Origin: Bog-473 sp049513455
GTDB lineage: Bacteria > Actinomycetota > Acidimicrobiia > Acidimicrobiales > RAAP-2
Length of the DNA stretch: 64,000 nt
Assembly (NCBI GenBank): GCA_049513455.1
Contig: JBEKWB010000025.1
Coordinates: 18,649 to 82,648, forward strand
Direction of reading: 5' to 3'
In this document: piece after piece, positions 42,734 through 51,587 of the stretch
How the letters are laid out: every line of letters starts with the position of its first letter
Position numbering within the stretch: the first letter of the stretch is position 1
The notes under the pieces: model-generated
The model's input: the letters and a program-made list of their open reading frames with translations, nothing else
Databases searched by the model: none
What the model was told of the DNA's origin: nothing
Position numbers and translations under genes: made by a program

Positions 42734-43279
42734 ATGAGCGAGATGGACCAGTCGACGCGGCACCGGATGACGATCCTTGGAGGCCCGGTCGGGCGCCTCG
42801 CCGTTGCGGCCCTCGCGCTGGGCGGACTGTCCGCGACGCTCCTCGGGGTGGACAGGGCCGGCGCCACCACCGACGGCGCCAAGAGTGTGGTCGTCTCGAC
42901 GGCCAAGAGCGCGAAGTTCGGCACGATCCTCGTGAGCGGCACGACGCTGTACACGCTCAAGCCGAGCAAGACGGCCTGTACCGCCGCCTGTCTGAAGGTG
43001 TGGCCTGCGCTCGTGCTGCCCAAGGGCCAGACGAAGGCGACGGCGGGTTCGGGGGTGAGCGCCTCGAAACTGGGCACGGTGACCCGTTCCGGGGGAGTCC
43101 GCCAGGTGACGTACAACGGCAAGGCGCTCTACTGGTTCTCCGGGGACAGCGGAGCCGGACAGGTCAACGGCAACCTGACCGACGAATGGGGCAAGTGGGC
43201 CGACGTGGTGACCAAGAAGGGATCATCGTCGGGCTCGAGCACGGCGACGACCGCCGGTTCGGGCGGCACCGCCTTCTAG
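42734..43279 (+). CDS. Secreted protein with Yx(FWY)xxD repeats (COG4315-like)
   Basis: 181 aa from the ATG at 42734; the ATG three codons on (42743) has better spacing to GAGGAG. Signal peptide (GRLAVAALALGGLSATLLG) without a lipobox Cys. The mature part has the two half-repeats of this family: GTTLYTLKPSKTACTAACLKVWPAL, and GKALYWFSGDSGAGQVNGN with the Y-x-F-x-x-D motif, followed by a Ser/Thr/Gly tail. Such proteins are often found in redox or stress contexts in actinobacteria, but no activity is established. Two extracytoplasmic cysteines could form a disulfide. Confidence 0.75.
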   Translation: MSEMDQSTRHRMTILGGPVGRLAVAALALGGLSATLLGVDRAGATTDGAKSVVVSTAKSAKFGTILVSGTTLYTLKPSKTACTAACLKVWPALVLPKGQTKATAGSGVSASKLGTVTRSGGVRQVTYNGKALYWFSGDSGAGQVNGNLTDEWGKWADVVTKKGSSSGSSTATTAGSGGTAF

Positions 43280-43309
43280 CCCGCGCGATCGGGTCCTAAC
43301 CTCATCGTC

Positions 43310-44359
43310 ATGGTGTCCGTCCTCAGTGCCGGCGCTCGTTCCGCCGCCCCGGCGCAGCCATCGGCCCGCCGGGTCGGCCCGCCCCTCTCGGCCGTGCGGT
43401 CGCGCGTCTATCTGCCCGCGTTCTCCATCGTCGCCGTCGCCGCGGCCCTGGTGGCGATCGGATGGGCCGACCGTTGGGGAGGGTCCGGATTCGGCCCCTC
43501 CATGACGGGCCTGCGTCTCGTCGTCATCGGTCCGACCACCCTGGCCATCATCGGGGTCTTCCTCGTGGCGGAGCGGGTGCGCCCGGCCCAACGACGGGCG
43601 CTCATCGCCCGCGGCCACCGGCAGGATCTGCTCTTCACCGTGTTCAACGCCACGCTGGTCGTCCCGCTCGTGACCGCGCTGAGCCTCTCCTTCTCGGAAA
43701 TAGCCCGCCGCTCGCTCCCGTGGGTCATCCTCCCGAGGATCGGCACGGTGCCCCGCTGGGGTGCCATTGCCCTCATCTTCGTGGCGATGGACTTTTGCAA
43801 CTGGTTCGCCCACCTGGCCAACCACCGCGTCCGCTTCCTCTGGCGTTTCCACGAGCTCCATCACTCCCAAGAAGACCTGAACGTGCTGTCGGTGTTCCGC
43901 ACGCACCCCCTCATCCACGTCTCCTACCTGATCGCGCTGATCCCGGGCATCGTGCTGCTGGCCAACGGCGCGCTGACGACAACGCTCCTGGTGATCTACG
44001 GCGGCATCGTCGCCTTCGCCCATTCCAACACCAACCTGGGCTTCGGGCCCCTCGGACGGATCGTCGTCAGCCCGAACTACCACCGCATCCATCACAAGCT
44101 GGACGGACCCCAGGACGTCAACCTCGGGTTCGCGCTGACTATCTGGGATCAGCTCTTCGGCCTCGCCGTGTTCCCGACGCCCGAGACCATCAGGACCGAC
44201 ACCGGGCTCCCGGGCCGGCCGCTGATCGTCGAGCAGGCGGGGGCGCGTCCACACCACCTGTCGGTCTTCGCGGCGCAGCTCGTGGCGCCGTTCCGCCCGC
44301 TGGACGCGGATCGCGGGCCTGCGGTGCAGCCCGTCTCCCACCTCACGCGGCGACGGTAG
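43310..44359 (+). CDS. Sterol desaturase / fatty acid hydroxylase superfamily membrane protein
   Basis: 349 aa, ATG at 43310. Hydrophobic spans at ~33-52, ~68-90, ~108-130, ~148-165 and ~200-230. The di-iron His boxes are in order: DFCNWFAHLANH, FHELHHS and YHRIHH, with HTHPLIH-like RTHPLIHVSY between. Family members hydroxylate or desaturate sterols, fatty acids or carotenoids using O2. The substrate is not evident; lipid genes (patatin, WS/DGAT, desaturase) are frequent in this window. Confidence 0.88.
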   Translation: MVSVLSAGARSAAPAQPSARRVGPPLSAVRSRVYLPAFSIVAVAAALVAIGWADRWGGSGFGPSMTGLRLVVIGPTTLAIIGVFLVAERVRPAQRRALIARGHRQDLLFTVFNATLVVPLVTALSLSFSEIARRSLPWVILPRIGTVPRWGAIALIFVAMDFCNWFAHLANHRVRFLWRFHELHHSQEDLNVLSVFRTHPLIHVSYLIALIPGIVLLANGALTTTLLVIYGGIVAFAHSNTNLGFGPLGRIVVSPNYHRIHHKLDGPQDVNLGFALTIWDQLFGLAVFPTPETIRTDTGLPGRPLIVEQAGARPHHLSVFAAQLVAPFRPLDADRGPAVQPVSHLTRRR

Positions 44360-44407
44360 CCCCGGCGTCGCAGGGCGGCGCGCCGCGCCCCGGTACAGTC
44401 GGGGACA

Positions 44408-47400
44408 GTGCTCGCAGTCCATCTCCTCTGGACCGACGACCGTGGTGGCGGCTTCCTGCTCTGGGGCGAGGACAGCGACCTTCCCCCGTCCGGCCCCCCG
44501 AGGCGGGGCCGGAATCCGACGGTGCCGGTGCCACAGCCACACCCGTTCACCGCCACCGGGTCGCGCCTCGTCCAAGGCGTGCTCGACGTGGCTCCCAGCC
44601 TCCACGCCGCGGTGGCGAACGGCGCCGCGGAGAGCCATGTCGTCTGGCTGCCCGGGAAGCCCCACGCGCCGCTCGCCTCGCCGGAGCTGATCCGGACCGA
44701 ATCCGCCACGGCGAGCAGCAGGCGGGCGCCCGGGCTGTGGCCGTTCGAGGTGACCACCCTCCGCGTGAGCCCCTCGGCGGGACTGGACGTCGCACTGGCA
44801 CTGGGCGGGGTCGGCTCCCCCGAGCTCCATGCCGGGGCCTCGGTGTCGACGTTCGCCGCGCTGGCCGCGCTGGCTCTCGAAATTGTGGCCGCCGGACGGG
44901 TCCTCCCCGACCTCCGCCGCAGTGCCGACGGCTACGAGGCGGTCTGGGAACCCCTGATGAACGGGGAGGACGACGGGCGCGTGCGCACCGTGGCCGACTC
45001 GCTGCCCCCGGTCTGCCGCTCCCTCACCGCCGAGGGAGTCGCCCCGGAGGGGATCGTCCAGCGCGCCGTGAGCGCCTTCGTCCATGCGGTGTGCCGGGAC
45101 TCGCTCGCCGCCTCCCGCCCCGCACCCATCCGGCTGCCCCGCGGCGGGGGCGATCTCCCGCCCGCCGCCCTCGAGTCCTGGCTCGCCGCCCTGGCGTCCC
45201 CCTCGCCCGTGGTGACCGCCGACCCCAACGAACTGGCCAAGTTGGAGCGGCTCATCGGCGAATGGCGCGCCGACGCGGCGGCGCGCGGCGGATCCTTCCG
45301 GCTCTGCCTCCGTCTGCGCGAGCCGCGCGAGGACGGGGTCGCGGGCGACGGGCCGGCTCACGACCAAACGGCCGCCAAGCCGCCCGACCAAACGGAACAG
45401 GAGGCGACATGGGAGCTGGAGTTCCTCCTGCAGGCCACCGACGACCTCAGCCTGGTCGTCGGGGCCGAAGAGGTCTGGCGGGCCGGCCCGCAGCTCCAGC
45501 GGGCCAGCCGGTCGCTCAGCGCGCCCCATGAGGTCTTCCTGGCCGAACTGGGGCGGGCCGTGCGCATCTACCCCCAGCTGGGGGAGGCGCTGCGCCAGCC
45601 CGCGCCGACCGGACTCGCCCTGACTCTCGACGGCGCCCACCGCTTCTTGGTCGAGGCCGCGCCGGCGCTGGAGGTGGCCGGGTTCGGCGTCCTCCTGCCG
45701 TCGTGGTGGGGGCGCCCCTCGGCCCGGCTCGGTGTGCGGCTCAAGACCTCCACCCCGACGAGCTCGACCCGCGGTGCCGGCTCCGGCGGCCTCCTCAACC
45801 AGGAGGGCATCTGCGCCTTCGACTGGGAGGCCGCACTGGGCGACCAGCAGATCGACCAGGCCGAGCTCCTCCGGCTGGCCAAGCTGAAGGCGCCCCTGGT
45901 CAACGTGCGCGGCCAGTGGATGGAGTTCCGGCCGGCCGAGGTGGACCGCCTGGTGCGCTTCCTGGTGGCCCAGCCCAAGGCGCGGGCGCAGCGCACCATG
46001 ACCATCGGCGAGGTGCTCCAGGTGGCGGCGGGCGTCGGTCCCGACCGGCCCGGGGTCCCCATCCTCGGCATCTCGGCCGAAGGGCAGCTGGGCGCGTTGT
46101 TGCGGGGCGAGCTGGAAGGCACCCTCGACGTCCGGCCGACCCCCGAGGGGTTCATCGGCGAGCTCCGCCCCTACCAGCAGCGGGGGGTGGCCTGGCTCCA
46201 GATGCTGGAGCGTCTCGGCCTCGGCGCCTGCCTGGCCGACGACATGGGCTTGGGCAAGACGGCCACCGTGCTGGCGCTCCTGCAGAACGAGCATCTCGCC
46301 GCCCCGGCGGCACGGGGGAAGAAGGGCGCGGCCGAGGGCGGGCCCACCCTGGTCATCTGCCCGACCTCGGTGGCCGGCAACTGGGCCCGGGAGTCCGAGC
46401 GCTTCACCCCGGACCTGACGGTGCTGATGCACCATGGGGCGACCCGGGCCCGGGAGGCGGCCTTCGAGAAGGCCGCCTCGGCCGCGGACATCGTGATCAC
46501 CACTTACGCCCTCGCCACCCGGGACCGGACCGTGCTGGCCAAGGTGCCCTGGCGGCGTATCGTGCTCGACGAGGCCCAGAACGTGAAGAACCCCGAGGCC
46601 AAGCAGACCAAGGCGGTCCGTGCCCTGCCCTCTCCCCGCAAGGTCGCGCTCACGGGCACCCCGGTCGAGAACCATCTGGGCGAGCTGTGGTCGATCATGG
46701 AGATCCTCAACCCTTCGCTCCTCGGGTCGGCAGCCTCGTTCCGGGAACGCTTCGTGATCCCGGTGGAGCGGTTCCGCGACGAGGAGGCGGCCGAACAGCT
46801 GCGCCGGCTCACCCGCCCCTTCATCCTGCGGCGGCTGAAGACGGACCGGAGCATCGTCCCGGACCTGCCGGAGAAGATGGAGATGAACGAGCTGTGCACC
46901 CTGACCAAGGAACAGGTCACGCTCTACCAGGCCGTGGTGGACGACATGCTGCGGCGCATTGACGAGGCCGACGGCATCGCCCGCAAGGGGCTGGTGCTGA
47001 CCGCCATGTTGCGCCTCAAGCAGGTGTGCAACCACCCGGCCCAGTTCCTGGGCGACGGCTCCGCCCTGCCGGGGCGCTCGGGGAAGCTCGAGCGCGCCGG
47101 CGAAATCCTCGACGAGGTGCTCGACTCGGGCGAGCGGGCCCTGGTGTTCACCCAATTCTCCGAAATGGGGTCCCTGCTCGTCGAGTACCTCTCGGCGCAC
47201 CTGGGGTGCCGGATCTCCTATCTCCACGGCGGGGTACCCCGCCGGCAACGGGACGACATGGTCGCCGAGTTCCAGGACCCGGCGATCGACGTCCCGATCA
47301 TGGTCCTCTCCCTCAAGGCCGGCGGGACGGGCCTGAACCTGACCGCGGCCAACCACGTGATCCATTTCGACCGCTGGTGGAACCCGGCCGTGGAGAATCA

Positions 47401-47623
47401 GGCCACCGACCGCGCCTTCCGCATCGGCCAGCGCAAGGACGTCCTGGTCCGCAAGCTGGTGTGTGCCGGCACGCTGGAGGACCGGATCGACCAGCTGATC
47501 GCGTCCAAGCGCGACCTGGCCGAGCGGGTGGTGGGCGCCGGTGAAGGCTGGCTGACCGAGCTCTCCACCGACGACCTGGCCGATGTGTTGCGCCTCTCCG
47601 CCGAGGCTTCGGTAGGCGCGTGA
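44408..47623 (+). CDS. SNF2 family DEAD/DEAH helicase
   Basis: 1,071 aa, GTG at 44408. The N-terminal ~560 residues resemble the bacterial SNF2-associated (DUF3670-type) region. The helicase core follows: motif I DDMGLGKT (~611), motif II DEAQ (~721; DEAQNVKN), LTGTPVENHLGELWS, then the C-terminal lobe with QFSEMGSLLVEYL, LKAGGTGLNLTAANHVIHFD and WNPAVENQATDRAFRIGQ (~985). ATP-driven DNA translocase of the HepA/Snf2 type. Its stop overlaps the SWIM protein start by GTGA, a pair found in many bacteria, which suggests a functional complex. Confidence 0.93.
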   Translation: MLAVHLLWTDDRGGGFLLWGEDSDLPPSGPPRRGRNPTVPVPQPHPFTATGSRLVQGVLDVAPSLHAAVANGAAESHVVWLPGKPHAPLASPELIRTESATASSRRAPGLWPFEVTTLRVSPSAGLDVALALGGVGSPELHAGASVSTFAALAALALEIVAAGRVLPDLRRSADGYEAVWEPLMNGEDDGRVRTVADSLPPVCRSLTAEGVAPEGIVQRAVSAFVHAVCRDSLAASRPAPIRLPRGGGDLPPAALESWLAALASPSPVVTADPNELAKLERLIGEWRADAAARGGSFRLCLRLREPREDGVAGDGPAHDQTAAKPPDQTEQEATWELEFLLQATDDLSLVVGAEEVWRAGPQLQRASRSLSAPHEVFLAELGRAVRIYPQLGEALRQPAPTGLALTLDGAHRFLVEAAPALEVAGFGVLLPSWWGRPSARLGVRLKTSTPTSSTRGAGSGGLLNQEGICAFDWEAALGDQQIDQAELLRLAKLKAPLVNVRGQWMEFRPAEVDRLVRFLVAQPKARAQRTMTIGEVLQVAAGVGPDRPGVPILGISAEGQLGALLRGELEGTLDVRPTPEGFIGELRPYQQRGVAWLQMLERLGLGACLADDMGLGKTATVLALLQNEHLAAPAARGKKGAAEGGPTLVICPTSVAGNWARESERFTPDLTVLMHHGATRAREAAFEKAASAADIVITTYALATRDRTVLAKVPWRRIVLDEAQNVKNPEAKQTKAVRALPSPRKVALTGTPVENHLGELWSIMEILNPSLLGSAASFRERFVIPVERFRDEEAAEQLRRLTRPFILRRLKTDRSIVPDLPEKMEMNELCTLTKEQVTLYQAVVDDMLRRIDEADGIARKGLVLTAMLRLKQVCNHPAQFLGDGSALPGRSGKLERAGEILDEVLDSGERALVFTQFSEMGSLLVEYLSAHLGCRISYLHGGVPRRQRDDMVAEFQDPAIDVPIMVLSLKAGGTGLNLTAANHVIHFDRWWNPAVENQATDRAFRIGQRKDVLVRKLVCAGTLEDRIDQLIASKRDLAERVVGAGEGWLTELSTDDLADVLRLSAEASVGA

Positions 47624-48891
47624 GCCCGCCCCGCCAGAAGCCGGGGGCGGCCCGCAAGGCCGGCACCGACCGCAACCACGCCTCGGCCGCCGCGGTCGGC
47701 GACCTCCAGGGTCTGATCGATCAGGTGCAGGCGCTCCGGCGCCGGCACAAGGCGAACCCCTCGGCCCAGAGCGCGGCGGAGCTGTCCCGTCTGCGCGAAC
47801 AGCTTCTGGAGGCCCTCGACCTCGACGACGATGACGAGGAGGAGGAAGAAGACGACGTCGACGCTCCCGGCGAGTTCTCGGACGAGGACAGCGAGGCGGC
47901 CTTCATGGACGGCGTGGAGGACGAGATCTGGGAGGAGGACGAGTCGGGCGAGTGGCGCTCCCGGCGCGACTGGTCCCGGTTCCGGACGGCCAAGCGGATC
48001 CCGGTCGAAGACGGCCTGGAGCTACGGAGCCGCCGGGGTGCCATCGGCGAGAGCTGGTGGTCGCGGCGCTTCCTCTCGGCCGTCGAGTCCATCCTGACCG
48101 GGGGCCGCCTGACCCGGGGCCGGACGTACGCCCGCCAGGGACAGGTGATCGACCTGGGCATCGGGTCGGGGCTGGTGGTGGCCCAGGTGCAGGGTTCGCG
48201 GCGCACGCCCTACGGGGTCCAGATCTCCATGCCGGCGGCGAGCGACGCGCGTTGGGAGGCCATCGTCGACACGCTGGCCGCGCAAGCCGGCTACGCGGCG
48301 CGCCTGTTGGCCGGCGAGTTGCCCCACGAGATCGAGGACGTCTTCGCCGAGGCCGGAGTGGCCCTGTTCCCCGAGCGCGGCTCGCACCTGACCACCAGCT
48401 GCACCTGCCCCGACTGGGCCACGCCGTGCAAGCACGCCGCGGCCGTGTGCTACCTCATGGCCGAGGCGTTCGACGACGATCCCTTCCTGCTGTTGGCCTT
48501 CCGGGGACGCGAGCGCGAGGCGTTGCTGGACGAGTTGCGCGACCGCCGCGGGCTGGCGGTCGATGACGGCGGGCCCGCCGGGGTGCCCTCTCTCTCCGCG
48601 CCGCCCTCGGGCGCCGCGCCACTGGCGGACTCCCTCACCACCTTCTGGAGCGGCGGTGCCGGATTGGCCGAGGTGCACTGCCTCCCCCGGGCCACCGAGG
48701 CCCCCGGGGCGGTGCTGCGCCTGTTGCCGCGGGGCGTGCTCGTCGTGCGGGGCAAGGAGGTCGCCGATCTGTTGGAGCCCGCCTATGCCCGGGTCACCGC
48801 CGACGCCGAGGGGCGGGCCTTCGGAAGCGGTTCGCCCTCCAAGTCCGGCGCCAAGAACCCGAGAGACCCCGCTACACCCCCATTACCGTAA
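47620..48891 (+). CDS. SWIM zinc-finger domain protein coupled to the SNF2 helicase
   Basis: 423 aa, GTG at 47620 overlapping the helicase stop. Basic N-terminus, a coiled-coil-like QVQALRRRHKAN segment, then a very acidic run (~67-105; Asp/Glu-rich). The SWIM motif CxCx(n)CxH appears as SCTCPDWATPCKHAAAV at ~259-275. SWIM domains bind zinc and nucleic acid or protein, so this is a likely DNA-binding accessory to the SNF2 motor. The C-terminal ~120 aa are Pro/Ala-rich. Confidence 0.88.
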   Translation: MSPPRQKPGAARKAGTDRNHASAAAVGDLQGLIDQVQALRRRHKANPSAQSAAELSRLREQLLEALDLDDDDEEEEEDDVDAPGEFSDEDSEAAFMDGVEDEIWEEDESGEWRSRRDWSRFRTAKRIPVEDGLELRSRRGAIGESWWSRRFLSAVESILTGGRLTRGRTYARQGQVIDLGIGSGLVVAQVQGSRRTPYGVQISMPAASDARWEAIVDTLAAQAGYAARLLAGELPHEIEDVFAEAGVALFPERGSHLTTSCTCPDWATPCKHAAAVCYLMAEAFDDDPFLLLAFRGREREALLDELRDRRGLAVDDGGPAGVPSLSAPPSGAAPLADSLTTFWSGGAGLAEVHCLPRATEAPGAVLRLLPRGVLVVRGKEVADLLEPAYARVTADAEGRAFGSGSPSKSGAKNPRDPATPPLP

Positions 48892-48985
48892 TTGCGGCTG
48901 AACTGCTACTTTCGGTCCCGCGGAGCCCACGCGGGCTGCGCCGGGGCGCAGCCGCATCCTCGCCAACGGCGAAATGGGAGACCAG

Positions 48986-50512
48986 ATGAGTTGGTCGGCG
49001 GATTGGCGCAGATACCTGGGAACCACCCTGGCTGTCCTGACCCTCTCGGCCGGGGCGGCGATCACCTCCCTGGCCGCCGCACCGGCGGGCGCGCTGGTGG
49101 CCACGGGCGGGGGCGTCAACACCTACAAGCTCTCGGGCGCGGTCAACGGCACGCTGAGCGACGGTCCCAATGCGGGCTGCCCCTACGGGGGCATCAACAC
49201 CAAGGGATTCATCGACCTGAACGATCTGGTCGGATCGGTCTCGGGCATCAGCGGGGTGGCGAGCTGGTCGCTCGATGTGAACGTGAAGAAGAACGGCACC
49301 TTCAAGTTCAAGACGCTCCCCGTCGGGGACCCCAACGCCGAGCTGAACGTGAATCTCAAGGACGGGAACATCGCCAAGGGCGTGGCCGACAACTTCTTCG
49401 CCGACAGCGGCACCGTCACCGTCACCGTCAAGGGTGAGTCCGGTTCCATCAGCGCCTCCATGCGCCAGGCCTCGGGTGCCAAGACGCTCAAGTTGGTGGC
49501 GCGCTGGGCCTGCGGGTCGACGGCGGCCGCGCAGGCCGTGGCGGGGTCGGGATGGAAGACCCCCGTCCTGGTGGACAAGGCCAAGGCGAGCTCGGCGGCG
49601 CCCAACCTCACCAGCGTCTCGTGTCCCACCACGTCGTTCTGTGCGGCCGTGGATGCCAAGGGCAACGTGCTGACCCTGCAGAACGGGAGCTGGTCCACGC
49701 CGCAGAACATCGATTCCACCCCGGCCTCCAGCTTCAATGACGCCATGGGCACGGTCTCGTGTGCCTCGGCGTCGTTCTGCGTGGCGGGCGACGACCTCGA
49801 CGACGTGTACACCTACGACGGGTCGAGCTGGAGCGCGCTCGACCAGTTGAACGCGTCGATCACCTCGCCGACCGTTTCCTTCTCCGTCTCGTGCCCCACC
49901 ACGTCGTTCTGCCTGGCCGTCGACGGCGACTACAACTGGTACACCTACAACGGGTCCACGTGGTCGGCGGCGCAGGTGATCGATTCCAACACACTCGAGG
50001 GGATCGTCATCGGCGAGGTCTCCTGCGCCAGCGCGACATTCTGCGAGGCCGCCTTCGGGCAACAGACCGTCACCTTCAACGGGTCCTCGTGGTCGGCACC
50101 GATCAAGGTCCCGGTCGGCTCCGAGGGCAACGCCTCGTCGACGCCGAGCATCGAGGCGCTGTCGTGCGCCTCGTCGACCTTGTGTGCCGGGGTCGGGACG
50201 ACATCGAACAACCAGGGCTACCTGGACACGTTCAACGGCACCGCGTGGGCGACCCCGCAGATCAAGAAGACGGGGCTCGGCCCACAGGCGTTCGTGTCGG
50301 TGTCGTGCCCCACCACCTCGTTCTGCATGGCACCGGGGCTCGACGGCTGGGTCACGTACAACGGATCCTCATGGGGTGCGCCCCAGACCTTCTCCGACCC
50401 CGGAGGGCCGGTCGGCGAGGGCCCGCTCTACGCCAACGCGGTTTCCTGCACCTCGGCCAAGTTCTGCGAGGAAGTGGAGGACAGCGGGTACGCCGACGTC
50501 TGGAAGGGCTAG
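48986..50512 (+). CDS. Secreted repeat protein with SCPTTSFC-type beta-propeller blades
   Basis: 508 aa from the ATG at 48986 (GGGAG upstream; an ATG at 48974 is less likely). Signal peptide: YLGTTLAVLTLSAGAAITSL, cleavage after AGA. Residues ~35-180 are a beta-rich domain with KKNGTFKFKTLP. From ~195 to the end come about seven repeats of ~40-50 aa, each with a SCPTTSFC or SCASATFC disulfide-type pair followed by YNGSSWSAP, reminiscent of propeller or Kelch-like blades. Extracellular; function unknown. Comparable repeat proteins are common in Acidimicrobiia, in my recollection. Confidence 0.75.
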   Translation: MSWSADWRRYLGTTLAVLTLSAGAAITSLAAAPAGALVATGGGVNTYKLSGAVNGTLSDGPNAGCPYGGINTKGFIDLNDLVGSVSGISGVASWSLDVNVKKNGTFKFKTLPVGDPNAELNVNLKDGNIAKGVADNFFADSGTVTVTVKGESGSISASMRQASGAKTLKLVARWACGSTAAAQAVAGSGWKTPVLVDKAKASSAAPNLTSVSCPTTSFCAAVDAKGNVLTLQNGSWSTPQNIDSTPASSFNDAMGTVSCASASFCVAGDDLDDVYTYDGSSWSALDQLNASITSPTVSFSVSCPTTSFCLAVDGDYNWYTYNGSTWSAAQVIDSNTLEGIVIGEVSCASATFCEAAFGQQTVTFNGSSWSAPIKVPVGSEGNASSTPSIEALSCASSTLCAGVGTTSNNQGYLDTFNGTAWATPQIKKTGLGPQAFVSVSCPTTSFCMAPGLDGWVTYNGSSWGAPQTFSDPGGPVGEGPLYANAVSCTSAKFCEEVEDSGYADVWKG

Positions 50513-50515
50513 GCG

Positions 50516-50770
50516 CTATTCGTTGCGCCAGCGCCGGTAGAGCTCGCTCAGATCCTGTCTGGCTTCGGGGGTCAGCTCGTCCACCTCGACGGCGCCCGTG
50601 AGGGCGATCGTGATCCGGATCTGCTCCACGTAGGCGCTGCAGTGGGGGCAGGCGCGCAGATGGCGCTCGAAGCGGCGCCGATCTCGGCGCGAGAGGGCTC
50701 CCTCGAGGTAGTCGGTGACCAATTCGACCGCCTGCTGGCACACGATGTCCCTACGGCGCAGTGACAGCAC
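50516..50770 (-). CDS. Zinc-binding anti-sigma factor (zf-HC2 type)
   Basis: 84 aa, GTG at 50770, starting 3 bases after the sigma-factor stop. The anti-sigma domain motif is readable: Cys11, then His37-x3-Cys41-x2-Cys44 (RHLRACPHCSAY), the RsrA-like ZAS arrangement. There is no membrane span, so it is soluble and probably redox-sensitive: oxidation of the Cys pair would release zinc and the sigma factor. Partner is the adjacent ECF sigma factor. Confidence 0.9.
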   Translation of the reverse strand: MLSLRRRDIVCQQAVELVTDYLEGALSRRDRRRFERHLRACPHCSAYVEQIRITIALTGAVEVDELTPEARQDLSELYRRWRNE

Positions 50771-50773
50771 GGC

Positions 50774-51448
50774 TCACCCTTTCCCCATTTTGGCTTCGAG
50801 GATCCCGCGCAACTGGGAGCGACCCCGGTGCAACAACACCCGCTGGTTGCCCACGCTGATCCCCAGCACGGAGCAGGCCTCGTCGTGCGACAGCCCTTCG
50901 ACATCGCGCAGCAGGACGACCTGGCGCTGGCGCGCCGGAAGATCCTCCAGCGCCGCCTTGAGGATCGGCGACCATGCGGCGGCGTCGAGGCGTTGCTCGC
51001 TCTCCTCTATCCACTTTTCGACCGGATCGGCCCACTGTCCCTCGGCGTTGAAGCGGGCGGGATCGACCGCGTGCAAGGCCTCGGTGGGCGCGGCCGGGTG
51101 CTCCTTGGTGCCGGCCGAGCGCGCCCGGTTGACGAGGATGCGGAAGAGCCAGGTCTTGAACGACGACCGCCCCTCGAACGTCTCGATGCCCCGGACCAGA
51201 CCCAGCCATGTGTCCTGCACGGCCTCCTCGGCCACGGCCTGACTGGGGACGAAACTCCGGGCCAGGCGTAGCATGGGCTGCTGGTACCGGCTCACCAGGG
51301 CCACGAACGCTTCCTCGTCGCCGTTACGAAGACGCGCCACCATCTCGACGTCCGCGTCCACGGCGCGCAGCGTAGGACGCCAGGGTGCCGAAAACGTTGC
51401 GCCCCGTCGCCCCGTCGCCACACCGGAGACCATCTGATGCCTCGCCAC
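50774..51448 (-). CDS. ECF-type RNA polymerase sigma factor
   Basis: 224 aa from the GTG at 51448; the ATG at 51433 or a GTG near residue 30 could be the true start, since the first ~29 residues look non-conserved. Region 2: FVALVSRYQQPMLRLARSFV and AEEAVQDTWLGLVRGIETFEG. Region 4: LEDLPARQRQVVLLRDVEGL, then SHDEACSVLGISVGNQRVLLHRG. Followed immediately by a ZAS anti-sigma gene. A GCGTTAC/GTAACGC inverted repeat lies between this gene and the divergent propeller-protein gene, a possible auto-regulated promoter. Confidence 0.92.
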   Translation of the reverse strand: MARHQMVSGVATGRRGATFSAPWRPTLRAVDADVEMVARLRNGDEEAFVALVSRYQQPMLRLARSFVPSQAVAEEAVQDTWLGLVRGIETFEGRSSFKTWLFRILVNRARSAGTKEHPAAPTEALHAVDPARFNAEGQWADPVEKWIEESEQRLDAAAWSPILKAALEDLPARQRQVVLLRDVEGLSHDEACSVLGISVGNQRVLLHRGRSQLRGILEAKMGKG

Positions 51449-51476
51449 GACCTGTTAGTCCGCCCCCGGTCCCGAA

Positions 51477-51526
51477 GCGTTACACGGAAGGCGCGGCGCC
51501 GTAGAGAGCGCGGCGCGGCGTAACGC
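51477..51526. promoter_or_regulatory. Inverted repeat GCGTTAC...GTAACGC in the divergent sigma / secreted-propeller region
   Basis: 7-bp arms at 51477-51483 and 51520-51526. Because they are inverted, each faces one of the two divergent genes with a similar element, as expected if both promoters shared one ECF recognition motif. No -35/-10 assignment is certain. Confidence 0.3.
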
Positions 51527-51587
51527 GCGACGCCCCGGCGCGGACTGTGTTGCGAAAGCGTGATCCGTTCTATGTGAAGGAGATGCA

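Noticed and set aside
43223..47365. 1,380-codon open frame on the minus strand across the SNF2 gene
   Set aside because: Low-complexity Arg/Gly/His/Leu composition, and it runs through four clear plus-strand genes with recognisable motifs.
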